The translations under genes were made by a program, and so were the position numbers. The notes below the pieces were generated by a model. It did no database searches. It was not told the DNA's origin and saw only the letters and a program-made list of their open reading frames with translations. 64,000 bases of DNA from Nematostella vectensis (Eukaryota; Cnidaria; Anthozoa; Actiniaria; Edwardsiidae), in NCBI RefSeq assembly GCF_932526225.1, contig NC_064036.1, positions 20,422,953 through 20,486,952 of the forward strand, given 5' to 3'. Within the stretch, counting starts at the first letter, position 1. Every line of letters begins with the position of its first letter. Below are positions 37,501 to 51,200 of this stretch, in pieces.

Positions 37501-39208
37501 TCGGACCAACTCTTATCATTGGGGAGGGGTGGGAGGACACATTGATTGCCTCGTAAGGAATGGGTGGAGATCGGACCATCTCTTTTCATAGAAGAGGGGT
37601 GGGAGGACACATTGATTGCCTCGTAAGGAATGGGTGGAGATCGGACCATCTCTTTTCATAGAAGAGGGGTGGGAGGACACATTGGTTGCCTAGTGAGGAA
37701 TGGGTGGATATCGGACCATCTCTTTTCATAGAAGAGGGGTGGGAGGACACATTGATTGCCTCGTAAGGAATGGGTAGAAATCGGACCAACTGTTATCATG
37801 GGGGAGGGGTGGGAGGACACTTTGATTGCCTCGTAAGGAATGGGTCGAGATCGGACCAACTCTTATCATGGGGGAGGGGTGGGAGGACACATTGATTGCC
37901 TAGTGAGGAATGGGTGGAGATCGGACCAACTCTTATCATGGGGGGGGGGGGGGGTGGGAGGACACATTGATTGCCTCGTAAGGAATGGGTAGGAATCGGA
38001 CCAACTGTTATCATGGGGGAGGGGTGGGAGGACAAATTGATGCCTCGTAAGGAATGGGTAGGAATCGGACCAACTCTTATCATGGGGGAGGGGTGGGAGG
38101 ACACATTGATTGCCTAGTGAGGAATGGGTGGAAATCGGACCAACTCTTATCATGGGGGAGGGGTGGGAGGACACATTGATGCCTCGTAAGGAATGGGTAG
38201 GAATCGGACCAACTGTTATCATGGGGGAGGGGTGGGAGGACAAATTGATGCCTCGTAAGGAATGGGTAGGAATCGGACCAACTCTTATCATGGGGGAGTG
38301 GTGGGAGGACACATTGATTGCCTAGTGAGGAATGGGTGGAAATCGGAACCAACTCTTATCATGGGGGAGGGGTGGGAAGACACTTTGATTGCCTCGTAAG
38401 GAATGGGTGGAGATCGGACCAACTCTTATCATGGGGGAGGGGTGGGAGGACACATTGATTGCCTAGTGAGGAATGGGTGGAGATCGGACCAACTCTTATC
38501 ATGGGGGGGGTGGGGTGGGAGGACACATTGATGCCTCATAAGGAATGGGTAGGAATCGGACCAACTCATAGTGGGGGAGGGGTGGGAGGACACATTGATT
38601 GCCTCGTAAGGAATGGGTAGGAATCTGACCAACTCTTATCATGGGGGAGGGGTGGGAGGACACATTGATTGCCTCGTAAGGAATGGGTAGGGATCGGACC
38701 AACTTTTATCATAAGGGGAGGGGTGGGAGGACACATTGATTGCCTCGTAAGGAATGGGTGGGGATCGGACCAACTCTTATCATGGGGGGGGGTGGGAGGA
38801 CACATTGATTGCCTCGAAAGGAATGGGTGGGGATCGGACCAACTCATCATGGGGGGGGGGGTGGGAGGACACATTGATTGCCTAGTGAGGAATGGGTAGG
38901 GATCGAACCAACTGTTATCATGGGGGAGGGGTGGGAGGACAAATTGATGCCTCGTAAGAAATGGGTGGGGATCGGACCAACTCTTATCATATTGGAGGGG
39001 TGGGAGGACACATTGATGCCTCGTAAGGAATGGGTGGGGATCGGACCAACTCATAGTGGGGGAGGGGCAAGAGGACTTTGACTCACGTGGCAGTATACAT
39101 GGCCTGCTTCATAGGGGTGGGGGGCGGGAAGGAGAGCGACACGATGGCCTGGTTTAGCCGCTGAAGTAAGCTGTCACGAGTGTCATCATCTTCGACTACC
39201 ATAATGCG
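28563..39208 (-). CDS. MYCBPAP: MYCBPAP exons 18-23 (C-terminal)
   Basis: Exon 18: 39087-39208 (RIMVVEDDDTRDSLLQRLNQ, acceptor ttgtag, donor gtgagt). Exon 19: 30629-30741 (CEMVDNIVGQAVMIRSILGL). Exon 20: 30415-30515, Lys-rich (KPDSKKSDRKDKKGKDKG), as in vertebrate members. Exon 21: 29191-29229, 39 nt (PKSALSEAADRAL). Exon 22: 28753-28836 (VDPVIEAKYREKLFIQ). Exon 23: 28563-28652, ending SEASE and TGA. All phases agree. An ATTAAA on the minus strand (forward tttaat at 28505-28510) is a possible polyadenylation signal about 55 bp after the stop. Confidence 0.83.
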
Positions 39209-42200
39209 CTACAATCAAACAAATTATTGCCTTAATTAAAACGTTGCTCATCAATTTTAGAAACTAGATGGATTTCTAAAAATGAGGGGACAAAAAGCAG
39301 GCCATGCTTTTATGACCCCAACCAATTAGTATGGGAGCATATGTCATCCCGTGAGAATTTCGTGATTAAAGCAAACCACTAGGCTAGTTGTGTTCAGGGG
39401 ACCTCAAATAACAGGAAAAATGATGTTGCCAAGTATGCAACCTGTGAGGTGCCGTTTTTTTTTTTTTTTTTTTTAAGGAGCGACGTTTCTCCTCCAGCAT
39501 GGAAACGAGGCTCTATAATGAAAACAGGAGTATCTTTGACGTTTGTTAATCAAATCATTTCAAACTTACAGTATAAGTTGGGAATCACATATAAGACAAT
39601 CTAAAAGTCACGTGACTAGCACAGCATGGAAGCGAGGCTGTCTGGATAATTAAAAAAATTTGTTAACAATAAATACTTAGTTATAGCTAAAGCTTCGTTT
39701 TAAGCACTGTTTAAAATGGAAAAGCTAGATTGGAGTACCAGCAATGCTTTATTGCTGCTTTTGTAAGAAAAAGGTGCTAGGACGGGCATTTATTAATTAT
39801 TTTGTCTGAAAAACCACAGGGAGCCCAACACAAAGAAATCAAAAGGATCATGTTTTTTTCTTTGTTTTACGCTATCTTTTGAAATATATTCAAGTAATGA
39901 CAGGTGTGGTGTAACACTCTCTCATCAAAATCATACTGTCATATCTGTATGGACAAGTCAAGCCTGTGAACAGTCTCCTCTACTCTTGCAGTGATGCCTT
40001 TCTATAATTGCTACCAAACATTGGGTATTCATTAATAACTATGCATATCTGAGCGGTCATCTTCACATTCCATCTTCACAGTCTTCAGAATCCGTAATCT
40101 TGTCTGTGTCCCCATCTCTTACAACGTTTTCACATTCCTCCCCATCGTCACAGCAACTGCATAGATCTGTGCAGCCTAGACCAGACTTTCTGCACTTGCA
40201 GCGTTGGTTGATACACCTTTCCTTTGCGCACCCGCACCTGACTAGATGGATAATGGCTTCTGGTGCAGGTGGTAGATCTGTCATCACAGGGACCCAGATC
40301 TTCTCGGCGTCTTGCCACTTCCAGCCATATTCACTTGGTGATGGGAGCACAGGGTTAGCGACTATGTCGTTGTTCTATACCAGAAACTGGTAGTGTGACC
40401 GAAGGATGGCCTGCTTTAAGGCAGCAGATGTGGGGGGCAGCCGTTCCGATCTTTCCTGCTTTTTCTTTAATAGCCACCACCTTAGTGCCTTGACACTCAC
40501 AATTTCCGTCTGCGGCAGGAAGATCTGACATACAAGCTTCTCTACTGCGAGCTGTGACTGCACACTTAGATAGTTGCCCGTCCTAAGATTAGAAATCGCG
40601 GCAAGTACCTCCTCACTGGCTTCACAGAATACTTTCCAGCATTTTGGCTTTCCCTTGGAAGCGAAGGATCCTGTGTTCAGACCCAGATAGGGCATGGAAG
40701 GCTGGTAGGGCAGCAGTCTTGACGGGACCAAGAGCGCGGACTATTGGCTGCAGCTTGATTTGCAGGTGGTGCTGGCCCTTACCAGTAATAAACAAGGTGT
40801 TAGCGCAAAGGTCAGGATACCTCCTAAGGGCAAGAATGAACACATCTGTATCAGGAGAGTGGATCCGTATCTCAGTTGCACCACAGGCTGTGGCGTTGAG
40901 TGCGTGCAGCATGATCTTCGTATCAGCTTCTTCATGATTGCTGTTGAGGTATGACATGTCATTCTCTGTTCCCTTACATTGGCAACCCTTTTCCCATTCT
41001 GTGCGGCATGTTCGATGGTTTTCTGAACTCCGCTAACTCCTTCTTTGTATCTGCATGTGCAAGAAGTTTGTTCATTGTAAGCTTTGTGATGAGAGTTGAT
41101 GGTGTGATGCGATAGTGAATAGGGACTTCACACCCTTGTCGCTTGACACGAGTAGCCTCTTTTACAGATGACGGTAGATCGTATCGGTCGAAGATAACTC
41201 GGATCTCATCATTTCCATGGTCCTACTTCTCCATTAAGCGACTGTTGAAGTGATCTGCGAGCTGTGAGCAGTTTCGGATCCATTCAGGCTTATCCAAGGA
41301 TTAAACTTCGGACTTGTTGTTTCCATGAGGTGCGTTGGTAGTTTCTCTAGCAGGGGCATCAGGGCACTATTTGCTCGACAGCGGAGCATCGTTCCATCGG
41401 CCGCGAACATCGCACGAGGAACCACAGAAAATTCGTAAGTGCCAACAGCCTCTTCGATGTCCACCTCAGGTCGACTTTTACACACAACCATCATTCGAGT
41501 AAAAAGGCTCCTGTCCTCTTTCAGTTCTACAGTCTCTTTACCAATTTTAACCTTGACCTTCTTTGAAGCTGTTCGCCATGTTTTCAGATTTCTTTTTTTT
41601 CATTGGCGACCAAACATGTATCTTTTGTGACTTGATGCGGTCCTCCACAAACGATTGGAACATTTCTTGTCCAATGTCATAAAAAAATATCTAAAAGGTC
41701 TGCTCTCACTGCTGCTGGCACAACGACCTTTGTAACAAGGTTAAACAGGTCAGTGCTGTCTGTATCGAAGGGATTGGTGAAGGCCTCCATTGTTGTCAAC
41801 AACTTCTGGATGTTTCCCTCTTCTCGAGAAAGAACAGATGCTGTTAGTGTGTGGTGGTGGGTACCTTCATGCGCTGATGTTGTTCCAGCCATCTCTTTAG
41901 CCTCTTCAGATAGACGTGCAAGCTCTGGTGCAATAAGAAAAAAACTTTGCACGTGCAGTCGGATTCAATGTGATTCCGACCAGCCCTCCTGAGACCTTCA
42001 TAGAGCGGTTTATTTGCTCTAGGGCATTGTCCGCTCCTACAGCACAAAACGACACATTAGGATTCTTGTTGACAATCCAATTGCCCTCCATGAACTCTTG
42101 ATATATTGCCGGGTCTGTAGCCTCTAGCATTTGCATTTCTGGCAAGTATAGGGGAACCATTCTTGCATAGTTCAAGCGGTCATGTGCAAAGAAGTACTTT

Positions 42201-45200
42201 GTAAGTAGCTCGAGTGATGTAAGATGAAGCTTCCAGTCCCCTGTTCGGACAGCTCTCACGAAAAGTAGCATCTCCATAACCATACGCATGTAGTTTAAGA
42301 AGACCTGGAATTCAGCATTGTCCTTGTGATCATTATTGAACATCATTCCATCATTCCAACATTATTGAACATTATTCCATCTTGCCAATTACATCTAGAG
42401 ACTTGACTTTGTCTTCCATTTTCTTATCAGCATTTCTAACTTCTACCATGCTTCCGCTTAAGCATGCATCTTCGAGCTGTTTTGCACATTCTCCGATTTG
42501 CTTTACCATTGCTGCATCTTGTTTAGCTATGAATGCTTTATGGTATAACGAAAACGGCGCTTGTAGAGTTACCATGTGGGCTGCCTCTTCCCTCTTCACG
42601 TTGTAGGGCCATACAAGTCCGACTCAACCCAGCATAGGTCAACTCCACTGTTCTCAATGTAAGAACCTATTGTTCGTAGCACAGCCATTAGGATATGGAG
42701 CTCACCGGGACGAAGAATTATATCATTCAGGTCATTTCTAGCCATTTGAAGCTTTTTCGCGGGCTGGTATAAACCCATGTCTAAGGAAATCACGGTCTTC
42801 TGCCCAGGACCCATTACGTTAGTGGTGATTCCTTGTGCTTGCATGAGCACAGTGAGTAAGGTACTCCACTCATGTGCGGGGGCTGCTATCAGTGGAGGAG
42901 ATCCGTGTGACAGGCTGTGTCTCGTGGATTAGGGAGTTATACCCAGACCAGAATGGAATAGCAGAGCTGCGGATATAGTCGACGTCATCATTTGAGGCAT
43001 CGTCCTGTCCCATTACAGAGAGTCTGGTCTCTGGGGGGTCAGACTGGGTCTCTTGTAGAAGGGAGTTATCTTCTGAATTAACTGGAATTGCAGAGCTGCG
43101 GATAAAGTCGACATCATCTTTGCGGCATCGTCTTGTCCCGCTTCAGGGGCTATCGTCTCTGGGGGGCCAGGTTGGGTCTCTTGGAGAGGGGAGTTATTCT
43201 CTGACCTAACTGGAGTAGCAGAGCAGTGGATAGAGTCGACGCCATCGTTTGCTGCCACATTTTGACCTGCGTCGCCTTCTTAAACTTTTCCAGCTGCCGC
43301 ATATTGCTATCAAGCCTGAAAAAAAGATATAGACTGATAGACTTGGCACTACCAACAAAACTTAATTGTACACATTTGCGGTTTTATTATTTATCTTACT
43401 ATACAATATTTTCTATTCAAAAGCTATGAGGATTGTATTAACTCGCGAGGCAGTCCACAGAATAAGAGGAAATTTATTAAGCAAACCTTAGCTCTGGTGT
43501 CACGTCTTCTGGGTGGGTCTTTTGGTAGATTGCCATGGCTGTCCCGTGAAGATTCCTCTTTCCGTCTGGAGTATCTCCAGCAAAGTCCACGTTGTCTGCT
43601 GCGAAGAACACGCGCCTCCCAAGAATGATGTCTGGAGAGAGATATGTTCCGCCATTTTGCTGCATTCTCTGAAGCACGTTATTTTCTATCTGAGCTTCCA
43701 CTCTTAAGATCTTATTATATTCTACGGACATACCAAAACCATGGAGGAAATTTATTATATCTTTGCTTCTGATAGCCTGGTGAACTGCTATGCCAATGGC
43801 GAGCTGCTGAGGCATGACTCTTGCAACATGTATTACCTCAGACTTTGTATTCCTCACTTGACGTTCCGTCAGAGTCAATGACATAGTGGTTTGGGCAAGG
43901 CTTAGTGCACGCTTATGCACTTCAGATGACTTGTCGTCTAAAACGTAAGGATAATAATATATCATTCAGTTATAAAACTCCACCCTGGTATCAAGCGAAT
44001 CTTAAGTTAAATCAAACTAACTTATACGAATTATAAGTCGAGTTCAGACTTTTTTTGAATAAAGTTAACGTACCTGATGTGAAGTCCTTAGGTCCTTGAA
44101 TGATCCAACGAAAAAAACAGCAAAGTTCATTTGGCATTTGAGATTCATTGATGTCATCTAACTTCCCACTGAACTCCCCCTGCTCGCTTTTATTGATGGA
44201 CTTCCTGAGGATCATAGCTGCTTCATAAAGAGACTTCAGCTGAGTTGTTTTAGAATGATCCTCCTTAATTGACAATATTGAGGCATCCCTTGTTTCTTTT
44301 ACCGAAACACGTTCTGATTCATTCTTTCTTAAAGGCTTATGGAATCAATACCGCATATTTCATTTGTAAAAGTCGCTTAATTGACTTCCTATTTGAGAGG
44401 GGATTCTCGACATTATTTTCCCCTATAATATTCTTGTGTCCTCCATCTTCGCCATATTAGTAAGCTTTCCTTCTTTCAAAATCCTCTCTGCTATGTCCAA
44501 GAACTCAATCTGCGCTGCAATGAAAGTTCTTTATTGCTCTACAGACGTACTTGGTCTCCGTCTCAGTACATTAGTCACGTTCATTGTATAGCGTTTATTG
44601 TGGTACTTGATATCAATAGCGTGCGCATCGCTTGTATCGATAGCTGTAGACAGCTTTATCATTAACTTCTCATCCCCACTAATCTCGGTAGCTTTACCAA
44701 TTGCTTGACCTGCTTCTGTTGTGCTTACAGAGTGGAGGTTTTCGCGGTAAGTAGGACTCTGATCGCAGAAAAAACATGTTTCCCTGTCTAGTGGCACCGT
44801 CTGCGATCTTGTAAACCACTGGGGCGTTGATCTCGATTTTCTCTTGACTGTACAATCGTCCTGCTCTCTGTTAAACCTTTCTTTCGCTCTCTTTTATTTA
44901 CTAACATGCGTAGCATCTTGAAAGCACTTCCTGTGCCACGATGCATGCTCAGCCAACAACTGCTCAGCAGTGTACTTCTCCAAAAGCAACCAAGCTTCTG
45001 AAAATCGTGAATCCTTATAACTGTTCCACTCGCATAGAAAATCAAGTACCTTTTCATGATTCTCAACTAAGCCTTCTTCCGCTACTTTTTGGCATATAAT
45101 ACAAAGTGTTGTGTCCAGATCTTGTTTTGAAAAATAGCTTTTTATATGAAAGTAAAAGGGGGCATACTTACAGATGCCATAAAGAAAACATGACGGACCC

Positions 45201-48200
45201 CAGTTTTGATGATAGTTACCGCTGACCAGTTGGACTGAAAACTTACTTATTGTGCCCAGACCTAGTGCATCTATTGCATATGTTATTTCGCCAGTCGATT
45301 TTGCAATGAAAACTTAAAATATGTTATCTCCGTGTTTTACACTATTTCTTTGAGTTGGGATCCCTGTGGTTTTTCAGACAAAACAATTAATAAATGCCCG
45401 TCCTAGCACCTTTTTCTTACAAAAGCAGCAATATAGCATTACTGGTACTCCAATTAAGCTTTTCCATCTTAAACAGTGCTTAAAACGAAGCTTTAGCTAT
45501 AATTTATTATTTATTGTTAAAAAATATTTTTTTAAATAATCCAGACAGCCTCGCCTCCATGCTGTGCTAGTAACATGAATTTTAGATTGTCTTATATGTG
45601 ATCCCCAACTTATCCTGCACGTTTGAAATGATTTGATCAACAAACGTAAAAAGTTACTCCTGTTTTCATTATAGAGCCTCGTTTCCATGCAGGAGGAGAA
45701 ACGTCATTCCTTTACCCCCCCCCCCCAAAAACGGCACCTGACAGGTTGCATACTTGGCAACATCATTTTTCTTGTTATTTGAGGTCACAAATGAACACAA
45801 CTAGCCTAATGGCTTGCTTTAATCTCGAAATTTCCACGGGATCTTATTTTGTGACATTTGCTCCCAGACTGAATCACGCTTTTGCTTTATGATCTCAACC
45901 AATGCATTCTTGAAGAAAATCTGCCAAACATAACAAATACTATAGAAGTAAAAATACTGCATTGCCGTACACAGTACGTTATTAATAGCATTCCGGATCA
46001 TAAATGGGAACTCAGGACAATTCAGCATGCGACTAATAATGGAAAGGGACACAACACCCTTACCTGTTGTAGCCCCCCCACCGAGAGGTCCCATTCTGCC
46101 CCAGGCTCCACCTCTACAAAGATCTCCTTCAGACTCTGCACAGCTTCGTCCTGGAAATGCATCTACGATACAACATTGGGACACGTCAGAACTCGTTCCA
46201 AGTCAAAGGTACTTGGACCTGATCACAGTTTTGGGTGGAAGTTGTAGAGATACCGTAAATGATCTAATAAACGCCCCCTATCTTAAAGAACACCTATCTA
46301 ATGAATGCCACTCCCTAAGCCCACAAGTTTGTATTGAGCGCCCCTCTTTAATAAACGCCCCCTTCCAGCTCAAAAACAAACAACAGGAATTCCGGTAATA
46401 TAAATCAAATTCGATTGCCTTAATCTGAGCTTGGCTTCTACTGGATTCTGGCAGAGATTTGAACCCCACTCTTTAACGTTTTCCTGCCATCTTTATATCT
46501 CAACCCTGGAATAGGCCATTCCAGATATAAACATGCGCGAGCACTCACCATAAGAACGTACCTCGACAACTGGAATACAGCAGGTGTTTCGTTTGATGTA
46601 AGCTTAAACACGAGGTTCTGCTATAAAAGGGAAAGCTCCTCCCACCCCTAGGCTCAAGAACAACCAGTTATCAAATCACTTATTTATCAACCTCTTAACA
46701 CAACTGTCTTGTTACCTGTGCAAAAATAGTTTTATTGAAGCCGACTTCAATAAAATAAGCAATATTTTACAGGAGACTTATAATTTGTGACCGCTAGCGT
46801 GGCAGTGTTCTGATTGTAATTGCAAATTTGAGCCCGGGGGTTGGAGGAGCTTTCCCTTTTATAACGGAACCTCGTGCTTAAAAAAGCTCGCGCTGCATTC
46901 TGGTAGTTGAGAAGAAGTTTTTATGGTTATGCGCGCGCAAACTTATAGCTGGAATGGCCTATTGTTGTTGTTTTTTTTTGCGCGCGGGTGCCGCATGCGT
47001 AATTAAGAATGGCGACATCGGTTGTTTACCAGAAATCTCGGCTTTTAAATGCAAATAATATCGCACTCTCAAGGGAAGTGACCCCACTTTTCAAAAGCGC
47101 CTGGTGATGATCATCTGTATAATTAAAAATAAAATATTTCCGACATGTCAAATTGTGTTTTTTAATAACGGCATTTCCCCTTATTACTAAGGAAAATGTG
47201 CTTATGAAAAAAATGGCGATATTATTTTTTAAACATTAGTTTTTGTCAGTTTTTGAGTTAACAAAAGCAGGGACGCATTTCTAATTGGATTGAATCATTA
47301 TAAGGCCTTGTATCAATTTTTTCAAGTTGGGAGAATTAATTATCGTATGATCAAAGAAAAGCCTGAACATTATTAATCATTTAAGTTTTATGTTACCAAT
47401 TCTTAACTGTAATCAACTGCAAACATTAATCTATCTTATTTGAAATTTAGATTTCCTATGCTCAAAGCTATAAAAAAATGACTTTTTTAGAAATTAATAC
47501 TGTGTCAAAATTGTAAATTAATTGAATCATTCTAAGGTCTCTAATTTTTCAATTGAGTTCCGTTTTACGAATTTTCGACGCGATGCTTCGATTACAACAG
47601 GTAATAAATAAATACCCTATTTCTTTCGTTTGCCTCGATGGCCCAACAGTTAGCGCGCATAAGTATGAATCTCCCGATCCGCGGTTCTAGTCTTACCCGC
47701 ATATTTAAAAATCCATTTTTGTTTTTTTCTTTTCTTTTTACTTTTCTAGTCTTTTTCTTTCACAACGAAGGGTTGTTCGAATAATATTTAATTACTTACA
47801 TCCCCTAAAAAGCGTTAATTTTTTAAAACTAATATATAATAAAAAACACAAACAAAAAGGAATAGCGTTTTAACACATTGACACACATTGGTGATTCATT
47901 AGAACATTATCTTCTCATCCAGGCAAAGCCAAACAAGAAAAAATCATCATGAATTCACCTTTACTTGCAAATATCCATAAGCAAAGCACTCAATTATGCC
48001 TCAGTAGACTTCATGATGTCCTGAGACACTCTCCTAATATGCTCATAGCTGTATTTTTGATGAAAAATACAAGCAACCACCAACTTGTGCTGGCTTCAGC
48101 ACAACAACGAGGGATTAAAAGTGGGGACCGCAAACCACTGTTGGAAAGCTTGGATACCGCTGACTAGGTGCAGCTGTGTTTGACTTTGACGGGCTGTATA

Positions 48201-51200
48201 AAACTCAGAATAGGGGGGGAGGTATCTGTTTTCAGTCTGTTTTTTGTAAATTCAGCTCAAAAAAAGCTAGGAGTCAATGGGTTAATCAACCACCCCTAGA
48301 TTTTAATCAAAATAACTAGACCTTTTTAGACTTGTGCTGTGACATACACCAGTGGATTGGATCACATATATGCCATTTCTAGCAAGTGAATATCTTTAAC
48401 CTAGAAAATAGAATCTATTTAACTTGGACATGACTGGACTCATTGATAGGGATGATATGCCTAACTAAACATCAGATTAAGGCAAGGTTTTGTGATAAGA
48501 TTACTTTGACGGTAAATATACAGGAAAAGTACCAAAAGTGGGTTGACACTGCTGCTTTGAATTTATAAAGGCAAATACTTTATAGAATTTGGGCTCCCTG
48601 TGGTTTCCCCAATGGTTTTAACATAGGAATTATCTGTTAGAATGTCAGCCATAACTTAAAGGAGGCTTGTTTTTCCATCAAGCAGAATTTGCTTACACTA
48701 TTGTATGCACCTAAGCTTGCGAAAAAGGCATTGTTCTCAGGCAGTGAGGCAAGCATGATTTTTTAGGGTGTGTTGGTAAACACATTGACCCATCAACCGG
48801 CCTGTACCGGCTTTGGGAAGTACCCACAACCCAAAAAATTCATAAATGCAAAATAAACACAACAAGATGAAGATACTCAGACATCAGTCTAAGGGATAAA
48901 TGGTCTTGCAGATATGCATCCAACCAAGGTGTTGGCATCTACTCTTAAGCCAAATAATAGCACAGGTTCTTTGACAAATCTCAAATCGAACAAGGAGAGA
49001 AAAGCAGAATCACCCCTCTCAATAAAACGCTTAAAATACCACACAAGGGAGAGAGATCAGCAAACACAGCTCAAGACACAAATAGATACCTTTATTCTGA
49101 TCCTCCAGGTACATTTCCATGGCCTCAAAACACAATGTCTACTCCTTGAAGGCTTGTACAACCACGAAGGTGCCTTTAAGTATTGCAAAGCATTCTGGGA
49201 GATCCAGGGGAAAATTCACGAGGGGAGGGCCAGTCAACACTCCTCTCCCCAAAGTCTGATGGTTTTTATAAGTCTTTTCACCCCGAAGCCAAACCAATCA
49301 ATTCCAGGTCATACAGACCCAGACTAGCAGTGTAAACAATTTTGGAATCAATTTGGTTTCAGAAAAGACAGCATTTAGGAGAGCTGTGGTGATTCATTAG
49401 AAAATTATTTTCTCATCCAGGCAAAGCCAAACAAGAAAAAATCATCATGAATTCACCTTTACTTGCAAATATCCATAAGCAAAGCACTCAATTATGCCTC
49501 AGTAGACTTCATGATGTCCTGAGACACTCTCCTAACATGCTCATAGCTGTATTTTTGATGAAAAATACAAGCAACCACCAACTTGTGCTGGCTTCAGCAC
49601 AACAACAAGGGATTAAAAGTGGGGACCGCAAACCACTGTTGGAAAGCTTGGATACCGCTGACTAGGTGCAGCTGTGTTTGACTTTGACGGGCTGTATAAA
49701 ACTCAGAATAGGGGGGGAGGTATCTATTTTCAGTCTGTTTTTTGTTAATTCAGCTAAAAAAAAGCCAGGAGTCAATGGGTTAAACTTAACATCCCAAATG
49801 TTTTTAAATATTAAAAACAAGTTACTGAAATTTGACACTAGGGGCACTTTAAGGGTGTACTGACATCTGTTGCTAAGGAAAATTGATTATAGCATAAAAG
49901 CCTTGAAGAAAGTCATAAGGGACTGATATTTGCCAAGTTGACCAACAAAAGTGTGCTGACTATTATGATGACGTTACCCCGTTACGTCATAATGTGACGT
50001 CATAGATAAAGATAAAAGCAAATATTCAAAGTAATTTTGCTCGAAAACAAATATTGAATACGTTTCATGAATCTTGAGGGATGGGTGCATTAAGCCAAGC
50101 ATGCGTTTTAGAAATGATTGAGTAATTGTTTTTTTATGATTTTTCAAAGGTCCTGAAATCCAGATTATTTTGATATATTTTTGGTTTCTGTTAGATTAAC
50201 GCTGAATCCATGCTTGGCTATATGAAGGAGGTTTTAATAAAAAAGAATACAGAAAAATTATTGAGTTTTGAAATAATTTGGCGACAAAAAAACTTTTTTT
50301 AGAAGACGCAGAACCGGAAGTGAAACAAAGCCCGCCCGTGCACATTCGGCCTGCTCAGACACACCGATATCTCACATGATGAAATTGAAATGAAGTATAT
50401 AAACAAACTCCAATAGTGTTTCGTGGTATTTACACTTCAAAGGAATGATATCCGTCATGTCATGATGAAAATTGAAAAAAAGTATTTTAAAATTCTGATA
50501 CAGCGCGCGCTACTTTGAAATAAGAGTTTCAGTGCGTGCGCGAGCGTTTGCAACCGGTGTTTGCAGCGCGCTCAGGTAGTGAAAATTAAAAACTTTGGCT
50601 TCAAAAAGGTTGGCTTGAATAAATCTCCGCTGAATCTTCGTTTTTACAAAATATGGAAAAATCATCACCCGAAAAGGCTGATATCTACTTTAAGTCAATT
50701 TTGGGGAAATTGAAACGCAAATTTTTGTTTCTTTTATTTCAGGAAAGCTTGTGAATGACGAATTTCGTGTTATGCGCACGCTCAACGCCACCAGCGTAGC
50801 AACGTCGTTACTGAGCAACACTAATGTCAGTACACCTTATATACTGTTTGCTTCTGTACCCAGATATTCTACTTTTGGTGTCCGAGGAATAGTGAATTTG
50901 AAAGCTTATCTATGCTTTCTTTTGGCTAGATAAGTGAATGATGCAATAAGTGAAAGGTTCAAAGATGTTGAAAAAAGGCATTGTAGAGGTAAATCTAAAT
51001 GGAATTTCCCTAATTTTTTTACGCGTGCCGTCAAGGACATCAACAATCGTTTTGCAATATTTGTGATTGCGCGCGTCACCCTTGATGTCATCGCAGTGGT
51101 CGTTGCGTAAAGTCCCTAGCACTACCTCCATCCCTTCACTTGTATGTAAAAGTGTGACACAAAGACCATTAAGGTCAGACATCAAGGTGTTTCGCAATGT

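Noticed and set aside
31093-39081. Dozens of 60-170 codon frames in the 70-bp array as genes
   Set aside because: They repeat the same sequence in all frames, lie within an intron and show no independent coding features.
45819-45910. A MYCBPAP exon (FKNALVEIIKQKRDSVWEQM) with an acceptor at the edge of the 6.5-kb element
   Set aside because: Human order joins exon 17 directly to exon 18 in phase, and this stretch runs into the inverted repeat.
47632-47702. A functional tRNA gene
   Set aside because: Acceptor stem does not pair properly and box A is irregular; better read as a SINE head or pseudo-tRNA.
47949-49665. Two identical 72-codon frames as duplicated genes, or the direct repeats as LTRs of a retroelement
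   Set aside because: The repeats have TTAA inverted ends typical of MITEs, no TG...CA termini, and no retroelement domains between them.
50910-51197. 95-codon minus frame near MYCBPAP exon 16
   Set aside because: No homology, ends in a transposon edge, and not in phase with neighbouring exons.
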